From positions 1-29,069 of the IMG/VR virus record IMGVR_UViG_3300020192_000208: 29,069 bases of DNA, one strand, 5' to 3'. The translations under genes were made by a program, and so were the position numbers. Shown one piece after another: positions 1 to 9,875 of the stretch. The number at the start of each line of letters is the position of its first letter. Position 1 is the first letter of the stretch. Below the pieces are notes generated by a model. It saw only the letters and a program-made list of their open reading frames with translations. It was not told the DNA's origin and did no database searches. Source of the DNA: a virus.

Positions 1-42
1 GATGTGTTTATGGCTCGTACTGATTCACCCACTAAGGAGTAA
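1..42 (+). CDS. 3' end of an upstream gene (partial)
   Basis: The first 42 bases read as an open frame, DVFMARTDSPTKE, ending in TAA. They run directly into the Shine-Dalgarno AAGGAG (34-39) of the next gene, the tight spacing seen in the late gene cluster. Only 13 codons are visible, so the product cannot be named. The frame is chosen because it stays open to the window edge and stops just before the next start. Confidence 0.5.
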   Translation, partial: DVFMARTDSPTKE

Positions 43-47
43 CCAGC

Positions 48-533
48 ATGACCTTATTTGAAGTAATTCGAGATATCATCAATCCTGCAGCACTGCTGCT
101 ACCAGCATCCATGGACTCGTCTCGGGCGCGAGTTATGCTGATAGCAATCGCTCTGCAGGAATCCCGATTCACGCACCGGCTGCAGATCATGGGACCAGCC
201 CGCGGGTTCTGGCAGTTTGAGAGGGCAGGTGGAACGCTTGGAGTGTTGCAGCACGCAGCATCAAAACCTTATGCACTCGAGACTTGTGATACTCTGAACT
301 GCGCTCCAAACTCGCGAGCCGTGTATATGCAAATCGCTACTGATGATTTGCTAGCGTGCTGCTTTGCTCGCCTACTGCTGTACACAGACCCGCGCCCCCT
401 GCCGCAGATCGGCGATATCGAGGGATCCTGGCAGTATTACCTTAACAACTGGCGTCCAGGGAAGCCGCATCGGCGCACCTGGAACGAGCTATACGACGAA
501 GCTACTATGTTTGTAGCTGTTTCGGAGATGTGA
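48..533 (+). CDS. Small lytic-transglycosylase-like virion protein
   Basis: 161 residues. A lysozyme-like core is suggested by ALQESRF (Glu38 as the candidate catalytic acid) followed by GPARGFWQFE (49-58). This resembles the Glu...GxxQ arrangement of SLT-type transglycosylases, which cleave peptidoglycan between MurNAc and GlcNAc. No signal peptide is evident. The start is set by AAGGAG eight bases before ATG. It is first in a row of virion-interior genes, so local cell-wall opening during DNA entry is more likely than host lysis. Conservation beyond the two motifs is weak, so it could be a related but inactive structural protein. The fold call is inference from motifs only. Confidence 0.6.
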   Translation: MTLFEVIRDIINPAALLLPASMDSSRARVMLIAIALQESRFTHRLQIMGPARGFWQFERAGGTLGVLQHAASKPYALETCDTLNCAPNSRAVYMQIATDDLLACCFARLLLYTDPRPLPQIGDIEGSWQYYLNNWRPGKPHRRTWNELYDEATMFVAVSEM

Positions 534-606
534 CATTCCTTACTTGTAGTTTTCTAGCCTTCATGAGATACTACAAACATTAGATATTCCGTTTAGGAGA
601 AAGCTC

Positions 607-2481
607 ATGGCTATTCAAGAGAAAACTATGCAAGGCGGTGGACTGCCTGAAATTCTAATGCAATTGCTTGGCAGTAAAAGCAGTACCAAGCAGTCTACCA
701 AGGCTAATACTGGGCCGTTGCAGCAGGTATTTAATCAAGCGTCGCAGCCTATGGATCAAGGGCTGTATGATAACCTGATTGCTAGCATCATGCAATCAGG
801 GGCGGCGCAAGTACCGACACTGACAGCTGCCTTAGCTAATGCTACTGGCGGCCGCTCTAGTGGTAATAGTGCACTAGCACTCGCATTGCAAGAGCAGATG
901 CTCCGAAGCTCCAAGGACTCTGCCACTGCAATCCTGTCGCAAAAGAATGCACAGCAGCAGGTTGCAGGAAATGCAGCAGCTGGGATTGCACAGGCTACCA
1001 AGAGCAGCACTACTACGGAAAAAGCCGGCACTGGTGGGAATCCCTTGGCCCTGGCACTTGGCGGATTTCTTCTGAATCAAGCTGACAAGCGTGGCTGGAT
1101 GGACAAACTTGGTGGTATGTTTGGCGGGACTGCTGCGTCTCCCACTGCCATGGCTAGCAATTTCCCAGTGTCTGCTCCTTCATTCGGCACAGCAGACTCT
1201 TTGCAGGGTACTCCGCAGTTTTCTCCTAACATGCTGACTAGCGTCCCTGGCAGCGACTTTGGATTGGCTGGAGAGTTTACAGCGCCCACTAGCGGCGGGA
1301 TTGACTTTAGTAACTTTGGCGGCGGGGGAGATCCTGGGTTCAGCGACCTTCTCAGTGGGTTTGATTTTGGCGGTGCCAGCGATGCTTTCGGCTCATTCAA
1401 TCTGCCAGACTTTGGTGGCGCCTTAACAGGTGGAGTTGGAAGCTTCGGCGATATCTCGATGCTTGATGAAAACCTTTTTAACTTCATCCCTTCGTTTGCA
1501 GATGGTGGTGTAGTGCGGAATCGTGCTAACATGGGACCTGCTCAGCGGCGCCAAGGTCAAGCAGCTATCAATGAGGTAGTCACTCCGACGCTTGGATCTT
1601 CTGCTAGTACGGGCCTAGGCAGCAACACGCTTATGGAAATGATTACTCGTATGAATGGTGCGGCTCAGGCAAACCCTGCAAAACAGGGGGCTCCTATGGA
1701 AGCTACTAGTGGCATTGGGGATACTACTCCAGGACGCACGACTGCTGGCGGTGAGCTTAACCGCCTGTCTGGAAATCCTTTAGGGCAGAAAGTAGGTACC
1801 GCATTTGCCAGTGCTATTATTGGTATGATGGCCCCACAAATAGCTTACGGGGTCACAGGATCAATACCTGCAGCACAGCTTGCTAATCCTCTCGGGCGCG
1901 CAGCAGGACTTCCAATAGGTAGCCAGCTTGGTGCATTAATAGCAATGGCTAGAGCTGCTATGGCTGAGCACGACGCGACTACAGCAATCGAGTCTGCAGA
2001 AGATCCGCTTGGTGCTTTCCTTGCAGGACTTGCAGGTACTGGTGCTCTTGTTGGCGATACCAGCGGCCTTAGCAGCGACAACCGTGCAGCAGGTGCAAAT
2101 GCTCTTAGCAGTGTCACTGGGATGGATGAGATCAGTGCCTTGCTGGCGACTAGTAGCGGCTTCGGAACTATGGATCCAGGTCAGGGTGGCGGAAGCATCG
2201 GAGGCTTTGGCGATCGTGGCCCTGGAGGATCTTCTGGAGAAGCAGGAGCAGTTGCTGGTGGAGCAACTCCTGCAGGGCCTGGAGACTTTGCAGATGGTGG
2301 TATGATTACAGGTCCAGGTACTGGCACCAGTGACAGCATCCTTGCCAAGAATAAAACTCCCGGTGGAAAGCCGATCAAAGTTTCCAACGGAGAAAGGATC
2401 ATACCAGCGGACACAGCGCTCCGCTACAAAGATCTGTTCGATCACTTGGTTGCAATGAGTCACACTCCTGTAAAACGGTAG
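607..2481 (+). CDS. Virion protein, Gly/Ala/Ser-rich (internal or tail component)
   Basis: 624 residues, rich in Gly, Ala, Ser and Phe, with long low-complexity stretches (roughly residues 190-290). FADGG occurs twice: FADGGVV at residue 297 and FADGGMI at residue 561. The second is followed by GPGTGTSDSI and VSNGERIIP, a C-terminal signature I associate with phage tail, tape-measure and internal virion proteins. AGGAG lies seven bases before ATG. It sits immediately before two larger virion proteins, in the place where podoviruses carry the smallest of three ejection proteins. No enzymatic motif is visible. A structural role is likely; the exact position in the particle is inferred from gene order. 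Confidence 0.6.
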   Translation: MAIQEKTMQGGGLPEILMQLLGSKSSTKQSTKANTGPLQQVFNQASQPMDQGLYDNLIASIMQSGAAQVPTLTAALANATGGRSSGNSALALALQEQMLRSSKDSATAILSQKNAQQQVAGNAAAGIAQATKSSTTTEKAGTGGNPLALALGGFLLNQADKRGWMDKLGGMFGGTAASPTAMASNFPVSAPSFGTADSLQGTPQFSPNMLTSVPGSDFGLAGEFTAPTSGGIDFSNFGGGGDPGFSDLLSGFDFGGASDAFGSFNLPDFGGALTGGVGSFGDISMLDENLFNFIPSFADGGVVRNRANMGPAQRRQGQAAINEVVTPTLGSSASTGLGSNTLMEMITRMNGAAQANPAKQGAPMEATSGIGDTTPGRTTAGGELNRLSGNPLGQKVGTAFASAIIGMMAPQIAYGVTGSIPAAQLANPLGRAAGLPIGSQLGALIAMARAAMAEHDATTAIESAEDPLGAFLAGLAGTGALVGDTSGLSSDNRAAGANALSSVTGMDEISALLATSSGFGTMDPGQGGGSIGGFGDRGPGGSSGEAGAVAGGATPAGPGDFADGGMITGPGTGTSDSILAKNKTPGGKPIKVSNGERIIPADTALRYKDLFDHLVAMSHTPVKR

Positions 2482-2485
2482 TAGC

Positions 2486-4699
2486 ATGAAGTTCAGTCCT
2501 GATGAGGTCTTTGCCGAGATTGAGCGTCAAGCTCCTACTTTTGGCATTGATCCTAAAATAGCTAAAGCATTCCTACTGGCAGAGAACACTGCTGACGGAG
2601 TGCTTAAGTCGGGGTCTGAACTTCGTGGTGATAGAGTATCAAAAGCCAAAGCTCGTGGCTTATTCCAGACTCTGCCTTCTACTGAAGAAGCACTGAAGCG
2701 TCAAGGTTTTCTACCTTCAGGCTGGCAGTTTAATTCTGGAGACATGCTAGGTCAAGTTACTGCTGGCCTTGCAGCGATGAAAGAAATGAGAAGTCGTCAG
2801 AGTGATCCAGATGATGTACTGGAGCTTGGCGCTATGTATAACGGAGGCACTGCTCCTTGGAGAGCCTACCGTGAAGGGAATCTTGCCGGTATCCCTAGAG
2901 ATACTCAGGGGTACTTTAAGAAGTTACAGACAGCATTAGGATTGGAGCAAAAACCTATGGGCGCACAAGCAATCGAGAAGGCAGCAGCAGCCGGTGTAGC
3001 TAGCAACCCCGTTAGCACCAGTGCTAGCACTTCTCGGACTACCTCCACACGCAGTAGCCTCTTTGACCCTACTGCGTTTGCGGCTGCTATGAATTCTACG
3101 ATGGAACTCATTCGGAGTGGTGGCAGCATTGACACTGCTATGGAGGAACTGGGGCGAGCAGCAGCTAGTCGCAAGGAGGCTGAGGCTGCACAGCAGGCAG
3201 CCATCGGACAATATTCTATTGATGCTGGTGCAGCCGTAGTAGCAAAGACAGCGATTGATGCTACTAATGCAGCTCAGCGGCGCGACACTCTGCGAATAGC
3301 GAATCTTGATCCAGCTGAGATCAACAACAGGTTCAATCAAACTAGCGAGCTAATCAATCGGCTTGACCCTTTCCGCGAACAGCTTGGTACTGAGATTGAC
3401 CGCCGCCAAAGCATCGGCTTCTTTGATAATCCGCTTGAGTTCTTAGTTAACTCAGTGCGCTTGCCTGGCATGATTGGTGAATACAACACAGTTGTAAGAA
3501 AGCAAAACCGTGCTGCAGAGTCTCTTAAAGAGCTTCAAGGTCTTGCAGGAACTCAACAGGCTCTTACCGCTTCTATTGATGCTGATGTTATTACTGCGGC
3601 GGGACGCTTTGCTGCAGCAACAGAAGCAAGCAAAGCCCAGGAAGTCCTGGCACGAGCGCAAGCTGAGGCTGCTGGTGCTGTTGGTCGTGACGCTGCTAAT
3701 GCTGCTGCCTTGGCAGGCCAACGGGCTACAGCTGCACTGTCTCTTGCTCAGCTGACTAAGCAGATTCGGATGGACAATGAAGGCATGAGTGAACGCGACG
3801 CTGCCAGGCAAGCAGAGAAAGTGCAAGTCGATAAAATCAATGAGTACATGAAACTCATTGGCTCTGAGACGCAGTATACTCCTGAGCAATTCAAGATCAT
3901 TGGATCTGAGCAGCGCACTCGTTTGATTAATGCTGCAGGCACTGGCGTCATTGCTAAGACGTTCTCTGAAGCTGCAGCTAACATCGATCAGATGGGAAAT
4001 CACAATACGATCGCAGCAACTGGGGATGCCGCTGCGATGAATTGGTTCCGAGCAACTATTAATGAGGCTCAGAAGACAACAGCAGAAGATACAGCCACGG
4101 CTGTTGCTCAATCCCGGATAACAGGAAAGCCTGTAAAGACTGAAGAAATCCGGCAAGGAAATCTTGACCGACTGCAAGAAGTCTACCAAGCGCAAACTAC
4201 TAACATGCGGACGGCGTCTGAGAACAATCCTATCAAGCTTGCGTATCCAGCAATTGCTAAGATGGAGCAGTTCAATGGAAATCCTATTGCTGAGTTTATC
4301 AAGCAATACGGCCCACTGGCTAAGGATCCACTGTATCAGAAGATTGATGAGAAGGTCATCCTTGATCGTATCACTGTGGGGATTGAGCAAGGGAAATACA
4401 CCAGTGGCCAAGCCGCCCAGTTCATTGGTGACTTCTATCGGAAGGCTGTTGACATTCAAGCGCAGCGCACCAAATATGCGCTCTTTGGACTTGACAAGCC
4501 TATTAATGGCTACACAGTGGCTATTCCTGAATCTGGATTCTTTACCCTAAAACGTAACAGTCAAAACGCGGGAGTAATCAACATGGCAGATCAAGCACAA
4601 GTTGAATTATATCTCATTCGTAATACCGCCGCTCGTGTCCGTGCTACCGATGCTGGTCCCAAGAACCTAATGGGTTCTGGTGTTGGAGGATTCCGATAA
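2486..4699 (+). CDS. Internal virion protein with N-terminal SLT transglycosylase domain
   Basis: 737 residues. The first 150 residues look like an SLT domain: FLLAEN with Glu33 as candidate catalytic acid, ARGLFQT (56-62), AMYNGG (116-121) and DTQGYFKKL (139-147), which matches the family's closing ETxxYVxxV-like motif. The remainder is Ala- and Gln-rich, probably helical and coiled (roughly 215-470), as expected for an ejected tube protein. T7 carries an SLT domain on its ejected protein gp16; here it is on the middle protein of the set. Only four bases separate this gene from the previous stop, and its own Shine-Dalgarno is weak, so translation may depend on coupling. The stop overlaps the next start (TAATG). 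Confidence 0.72.
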   Translation: MKFSPDEVFAEIERQAPTFGIDPKIAKAFLLAENTADGVLKSGSELRGDRVSKAKARGLFQTLPSTEEALKRQGFLPSGWQFNSGDMLGQVTAGLAAMKEMRSRQSDPDDVLELGAMYNGGTAPWRAYREGNLAGIPRDTQGYFKKLQTALGLEQKPMGAQAIEKAAAAGVASNPVSTSASTSRTTSTRSSLFDPTAFAAAMNSTMELIRSGGSIDTAMEELGRAAASRKEAEAAQQAAIGQYSIDAGAAVVAKTAIDATNAAQRRDTLRIANLDPAEINNRFNQTSELINRLDPFREQLGTEIDRRQSIGFFDNPLEFLVNSVRLPGMIGEYNTVVRKQNRAAESLKELQGLAGTQQALTASIDADVITAAGRFAAATEASKAQEVLARAQAEAAGAVGRDAANAAALAGQRATAALSLAQLTKQIRMDNEGMSERDAARQAEKVQVDKINEYMKLIGSETQYTPEQFKIIGSEQRTRLINAAGTGVIAKTFSEAAANIDQMGNHNTIAATGDAAAMNWFRATINEAQKTTAEDTATAVAQSRITGKPVKTEEIRQGNLDRLQEVYQAQTTNMRTASENNPIKLAYPAIAKMEQFNGNPIAEFIKQYGPLAKDPLYQKIDEKVILDRITVGIEQGKYTSGQAAQFIGDFYRKAVDIQAQRTKYALFGLDKPINGYTVAIPESGFFTLKRNSQNAGVINMADQAQVELYLIRNTAARVRATDAGPKNLMGSGVGGFR

Positions 4700-7600
4700 T
4701 GGGACTCTTTTCTGACTCTCTAGTCTACGCAGCAGACTCTGCAGCAGTTCAAGCTGGTGATCTGTCATTTGGGCAGAAGGCTGGAGCCAGTCTCAGCGGG
4801 GCTGTAATCTCTGGGCTTGGTAGCATTTATAATACTGGAGCTGCTGCGGCTAATGCACTTGGTGCTAACGTAGAAGAGCTCAGTACGTATAATACGCTGC
4901 AGCGTTTGGATGACGATTGGGCGACGTATTATAAAGCAAATGCTACTGCCATTGATGTTGGTGGATTTATAGCTACGTCTCTTATTCCTGGGATGGCCGC
5001 GGTCAAGGGACTTAATGCTGTTCGGGCCGGCGAAGCTACTGGTGCTTTTGGGCGAGCATTAAATTTTACTCGCACGCGGCAGGCAGCTTCGCTAGAGCGA
5101 GGACTTGCAGAGCTAGCAGTTGAAGGCGGCTCCGTGTTTACCCGGATCAACAAGAACAAGATGGCTACGCTTGGTTGGGGGTTTGCAGACCAGACGCTGC
5201 AAGCTGCTTTCTTTGAACTTGGCGTAGCTGTTACTATGAAGCAGTCTCCACTGCTTGCAGATGATAGCTGGTGGGACATTGGTAAATTCATGGCTACAGG
5301 CGCTGCTCTTGGCGGTGCCATCGGCGGTGGACTCACAGCTCTTGGAATCAACAAGGCGTTTAAGGTAGCTGTCAAAGAAGTCAGCCGCCGCAGTAATGAC
5401 TACACGGCGCTTAGCGGTCTTGGTAAGCTCGGGCTGGATACTGGCGACGAGGCCATTGGAATTCTTGATTCTATCCTGCGGCTTCCGACTGAGGTGCTTG
5501 AGCGCGACAAGTTCCTGGAACTGACATTTCCTCTTGGCTCTGGCCCTGTCACGCGCAGAGTAGATTTGACAACCGTTCTTACTAACGTCACAAGGAGCAG
5601 CACCAAGCGAGCAATGGAAGAGTTTGAAATCAAACTGCGGGAAGTAGTCGGCGGCAATAAAGCTGGTGTTGGTGGCGTAGAACCTGAAACTGCACAAGCA
5701 TTCTCTCAGTACGTTCTTGGGCGATACGTAAAACTGAAACAAGCTAATGCATCACCGTCAGCCATTCGTGAAGATATGGGGGATGTTCTTTATAATCTCC
5801 GCAACGTCAAAGCTGTGACTGATGAACCCTTCTATGATGCATCCGACTTGTTCTATTTCAGGAAATCACTGACCCCTGAAGAAGTTGCCAAAGTAACCAG
5901 CATTGAAGACTTGCGAGATTTGCAAGTTAGGAACACCCCGTTCGGTAAAGCTGAGCAGGCGTATAATAAACCCTACATCTTTACCGGCACTAAAGAACAA
6001 TTCAAGGCAGAGAGATTAGCAATTATTGGAGGTAAGGGTGATGATGCGTTTCCTACTCTTGAAGCTGCTTGGAAAGCTGGTTTTAATATTGCTAAGACTC
6101 CAGATGGCGCTCTTAGAATTAACCAAAAGTCCCCACTCTGGAAGCAGGTACAAGATCCAGTCTTTGACGCCCGGCGATATCTTAATACTCGCACAGGTGC
6201 AATCAGTGAGGATGCTGTGCTGACCGCTGCTGACAGAATGCCTGGCGGCAAGGCACTCAAGGTAGATCCGGGCGGTGTCACTCTGGATATGCCGGAGGGC
6301 CTCAAGCGCGTAAAAATGAGCGAAGGCTACAAAGCTGGAGAGTCTATCGCATACGCCACTGCTAGGCATGCGTGGGCCTCAAAACTCAGTGATGACCAGC
6401 TGCCTGCAATCATTGATGCAGCTGATATCTCCCTGCTTCAGCGGCTAACTCTGCTGCCACCAGGTGCTAAAGATGCATTGCAGATTCGCCTGCTTGATGG
6501 CACTCTTGTCTCAGGAGAAGATGCTACTCGTGTATTGCTGAATAGCAAAGTTGATGGCTTGAAACTAGAATTCTCCACTGGGCCTTCTGGCAGCAAAGAC
6601 ATTAGAGAACTGGCTTATCGCTACGCAGTCTCTGAGTCTTGGCTGGAAGCTCTTATTGCTAAAGAGTTTGGGGCAAGTGTGAGAAGCTTAGACGAGCTAT
6701 CCAAGGGGATGAATCGTAATCTTGAGGACTTCTTGTTACGAGAGAATCTCTTGGCAACGTATGCCAAGCCTACGCAATTCCAATACATGGATGATGCGTT
6801 TGCTAAACTCCCTGCAAAGCAGAAGGTGAAAGAGATAGTAGAACTAGCTGGCCGCCATGGTGGACAATTTGTCACTGGCGAACTAGCTTACGCCTACCGC
6901 GTGCAGGCTGCTGTTAGAGCTAATCAGAATGCATCAGCTAGTGTGCTAGGTGCTGAGAAGCATGCCAGGCTAATCAAGCTGAATCAAGATGCCGCAGGAC
7001 TTGCAGATTCTCTTGGATCTGGAGCTAGCTTCCTGGGATCAAGCAACGCTAGCTACGGTGACACCCTGCGGCTTGCTTCACAGGATACGGGCAAGCATGT
7101 CCACCAGTGGATTCAGGACTCTAGTAATGATATCACTAGCGCATTCGCTTCTATTGGCGCCAAGCTTCTCAGTAATCCCCGGGCGGGAGCTGAGGTAGGA
7201 ATAGTGACTGCGGTACTACGGAACAGCCCTGAGAAGTTTGTGCGTATGCCAAGCCTCTTAAACGATTCTAACACTCTTATCATTCGCGAGCTTGATGAGT
7301 TTATAGGTGATCCTATCAAGTTTGCTACTAAGGAAGCAGAGTTTCTAGCAGCTGGTCGTAGGACTCGCATTGATGTGAAATATCAAGACGCCATGGATTG
7401 GCTGGTAATGCATCAGAAACTGACAAGTGAGCGCACGCAGAAGCAAAGCGTACTTGCGTCGGCGCGAGGACTCGTCAGTAACAAAGACTCTGCTGTATTT
7501 TACGCACCGCCAGTAGATACTAATTACTTCCAGCACTTTGCGTTTGTGCGCCCAGTGGAAGGCCGCGCATTCAGCACTAGCGAAGTGTCTATGATCTTTG

Positions 7601-9831
7601 GCCGCGATGCTGCAGAATTGCAAAAGCGGATTGCTCTTGTTGACCAGCAAAAGTTTGACGTCATTACTAAAGACGCAGGCGAAAGATACAAGAAGGCCAA
7701 GGGTGACTACGACTTTGACCAGACAATCAACGAACGTAATATTGATTCCTCGTTGCAGCGGACTGGTGCCTTGGCCAACTTCTTCCCAGAGACTAGGACG
7801 CAGAACATCATTGAAGACTATCTCCGCTGGCACCAGAATCAAGGGAGTCGGCTCATACGGAACGCGGTTGAGAGTAACTACTCACAGCAGGTAGAAGAAC
7901 TGCGGGCGCTAGGGAAAAGCTACTCCGAAGATGCGACTTCAAAGTTCTCAGGAACTCTACGCGCTGCTAAGTCTGAGATCACTAATCCCTACGAGGATTA
8001 TATCAAGACCATGCTGGATGTTTCCAAGCGTAGCGAGTATAGCTTTTTCCACCAGGCCAATGAATTTGTAGATGCTCTCGGGACTAGAGCTTACAGGGTG
8101 CTAGCTGATATTACTGGCAAAGCTCAGAAGGGTTTGCTGCCATACACTGAAGCTAATGCTATCATGCAGAGGCATGGCATTGGTGGCATGTACTCTGGCG
8201 GTTTAGATTATTTCACCAGTAACGTACCTAGGGATCGCAGCCTGGTCAAGGAGTTTGTAGCTAAAGCAAACACACTGCTTGCAAACCTAGTGCTGCGTTT
8301 CGACTTTGCTCAGTCTATCATGAACGTAGTCTCTACGCCATTGCTGCTCAGCACTGAGCTTGCGAGTATTAGAAGTCTGGCGGCCAAAGATCCTACAAAC
8401 ATCGGGGCGTTGGCAGAGTTAACTCGCGTAGCAGTTCCAGGTATGCCGGGCCAAAGCATCCCCAGTACTATGAAGTTGTTGCATCGCGCAATAGCAAATT
8501 TCCACGGCCCTGAGAAAACTGCGCTGGTAAAGCGATACTCAGACAATGGTGACATCAAAGATACTCTGGCTCTTTACCACTCTGCTATCAGTGACCTCGG
8601 CGTTAGTCCTAACTTCAAGGTGTTCTCTGATGGAGTCACTGCGGCTGCTGACAAGGTAGCGACACTGACAGGAAATAACTGGGCAGAAGAATTTACTCGG
8701 TTCGTATCTGCTGACGTGATGCGACAACTGACAGAGCCTCTTGTCAAAAGTGGTAGGCTTTCTCTGCAAGAATCTAATGCATATATCAGCACTTTTGTAA
8801 ACCGCGTGCAAGGAAATTACATTTCCAGCCAGCGGCCCGTAGTCTTTCAAGGAGTACTCGGTGGAGCCATTGGTTTGTTTCAGACTTATTCCTTTAACTT
8901 GCTCCAACAGCTCTTGCGGCATGTCGAAAACAAAGATGCCAGAGCAGTTGCAACGATGTTCGGAATGCAATCGGGATTGTTTGGTCTTAACGGAACCCCA
9001 CTATTTGACGCAATCAATACTCATGTCATCGGTACAGCGGCAGTTAACCAAGGACACTACGACGCCTACTCAATTGCGCCTGGACTTCTAGGAAAAGAAG
9101 TAGGAGACTGGCTGATGTATGGCACAGTTTCTGCTATGCCTGGCTTCGGAGATAAGTGGCCAGCACTGTATTCTCGTGGTGATATCAACCCACGGCACAT
9201 GACAATCCTGCCGCTGACCCCTACCGCAGTTCCTGCGATTGATGCTAGTATCCGTGTTGTAAGCAACATCATGGACATTGGTAAGAAGCTAGTAGGCGGT
9301 GCAGATATCAGTGAAACTCTGCTGCAAGGGCTGGAGCATAATGGTATAAACCGCCCGCTTGCAGGACTCGCGCAGGTGGTCGGGCGCCAAAGCACCACTA
9401 GCAAGGGGGCCTTGATATCAGCTTCTAGTGATATGGAACTCATTGGTACTGCGTCTCGCATCCTAGGTGCTAAGCCTATGGATGAAGCTATCGCACTTAA
9501 TAATATGTACCGGCTGAAAGCATACCAAGCGTCTGATCGTGATCGCATGACTGCGCTAGGTGAAGTGGTGAAAACTAAACTCACTAAAGGCGGCACTCCT
9601 ACTGAGGAGGAAATGCTAGAGTTCATGGGAAATTATGCCAAGATTGGTGGACGTGTTGAGAATTTTAATGCCACGCTGCAAAGCTGGATGAAGGATTCTA
9701 ACATTTCTACTGTTGAAAAAATGCGAGCATCCTTTAGGACTACTACGGGCCAGCGCTTAAATGAAATCATGGGCGGTGTCGGACTTCCTGGATATACACC
9801 GGAACCTGCCAGTGGTATAGTGACAGAGTAG
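4699..9831 (+). CDS. Large internal virion (DNA ejection) protein
   Basis: 1710 residues, by far the largest gene in the window. I see no SLT domain, and no enzymatic motif I can name. A Gly/Ala-rich hydrophobic stretch near residues 197-217 (ATGAALGGAIGGG) could insert into a membrane. Long predicted-helical, charged segments dominate the rest. Size, position after the SLT-bearing protein and before the tail spike, and one-base overlap with the preceding stop all fit the large ejected core protein of podoviruses (T7 gp16 is 1318 residues). GGAGG lies nine bases upstream of ATG. The role is inferred from context and length; a giant tail-associated protein is the main alternative. Confidence 0.6.
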   Translation: MGLFSDSLVYAADSAAVQAGDLSFGQKAGASLSGAVISGLGSIYNTGAAAANALGANVEELSTYNTLQRLDDDWATYYKANATAIDVGGFIATSLIPGMAAVKGLNAVRAGEATGAFGRALNFTRTRQAASLERGLAELAVEGGSVFTRINKNKMATLGWGFADQTLQAAFFELGVAVTMKQSPLLADDSWWDIGKFMATGAALGGAIGGGLTALGINKAFKVAVKEVSRRSNDYTALSGLGKLGLDTGDEAIGILDSILRLPTEVLERDKFLELTFPLGSGPVTRRVDLTTVLTNVTRSSTKRAMEEFEIKLREVVGGNKAGVGGVEPETAQAFSQYVLGRYVKLKQANASPSAIREDMGDVLYNLRNVKAVTDEPFYDASDLFYFRKSLTPEEVAKVTSIEDLRDLQVRNTPFGKAEQAYNKPYIFTGTKEQFKAERLAIIGGKGDDAFPTLEAAWKAGFNIAKTPDGALRINQKSPLWKQVQDPVFDARRYLNTRTGAISEDAVLTAADRMPGGKALKVDPGGVTLDMPEGLKRVKMSEGYKAGESIAYATARHAWASKLSDDQLPAIIDAADISLLQRLTLLPPGAKDALQIRLLDGTLVSGEDATRVLLNSKVDGLKLEFSTGPSGSKDIRELAYRYAVSESWLEALIAKEFGASVRSLDELSKGMNRNLEDFLLRENLLATYAKPTQFQYMDDAFAKLPAKQKVKEIVELAGRHGGQFVTGELAYAYRVQAAVRANQNASASVLGAEKHARLIKLNQDAAGLADSLGSGASFLGSSNASYGDTLRLASQDTGKHVHQWIQDSSNDITSAFASIGAKLLSNPRAGAEVGIVTAVLRNSPEKFVRMPSLLNDSNTLIIRELDEFIGDPIKFATKEAEFLAAGRRTRIDVKYQDAMDWLVMHQKLTSERTQKQSVLASARGLVSNKDSAVFYAPPVDTNYFQHFAFVRPVEGRAFSTSEVSMIFGRDAAELQKRIALVDQQKFDVITKDAGERYKKAKGDYDFDQTINERNIDSSLQRTGALANFFPETRTQNIIEDYLRWHQNQGSRLIRNAVESNYSQQVEELRALGKSYSEDATSKFSGTLRAAKSEITNPYEDYIKTMLDVSKRSEYSFFHQANEFVDALGTRAYRVLADITGKAQKGLLPYTEANAIMQRHGIGGMYSGGLDYFTSNVPRDRSLVKEFVAKANTLLANLVLRFDFAQSIMNVVSTPLLLSTELASIRSLAAKDPTNIGALAELTRVAVPGMPGQSIPSTMKLLHRAIANFHGPEKTALVKRYSDNGDIKDTLALYHSAISDLGVSPNFKVFSDGVTAAADKVATLTGNNWAEEFTRFVSADVMRQLTEPLVKSGRLSLQESNAYISTFVNRVQGNYISSQRPVVFQGVLGGAIGLFQTYSFNLLQQLLRHVENKDARAVATMFGMQSGLFGLNGTPLFDAINTHVIGTAAVNQGHYDAYSIAPGLLGKEVGDWLMYGTVSAMPGFGDKWPALYSRGDINPRHMTILPLTPTAVPAIDASIRVVSNIMDIGKKLVGGADISETLLQGLEHNGINRPLAGLAQVVGRQSTTSKGALISASSDMELIGTASRILGAKPMDEAIALNNMYRLKAYQASDRDRMTALGEVVKTKLTKGGTPTEEEMLEFMGNYAKIGGRVENFNATLQSWMKDSNISTVEKMRASFRTTTGQRLNEIMGGVGLPGYTPEPASGIVTE

Positions 9832-9875
9832 AAATCCAGCCTATTCCAGATTAACAGTTTTAGGAGCTAACAGTT

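Noticed and set aside
544-576. Hairpin TTGTAGT / ACTACAA in the gap before the 624-residue gene
   Set aside because: Seven AT-rich pairs with a 19-base loop and no T-run; too weak to call a terminator.
3452-4459. A 335-codon open frame on the minus strand inside the SLT-bearing virion gene
   Set aside because: It is fully antisense to a gene with a recognisable domain, has no plausible ribosome site or family motif, and its Ser/Leu/Cys-rich composition is that of a mirror frame.
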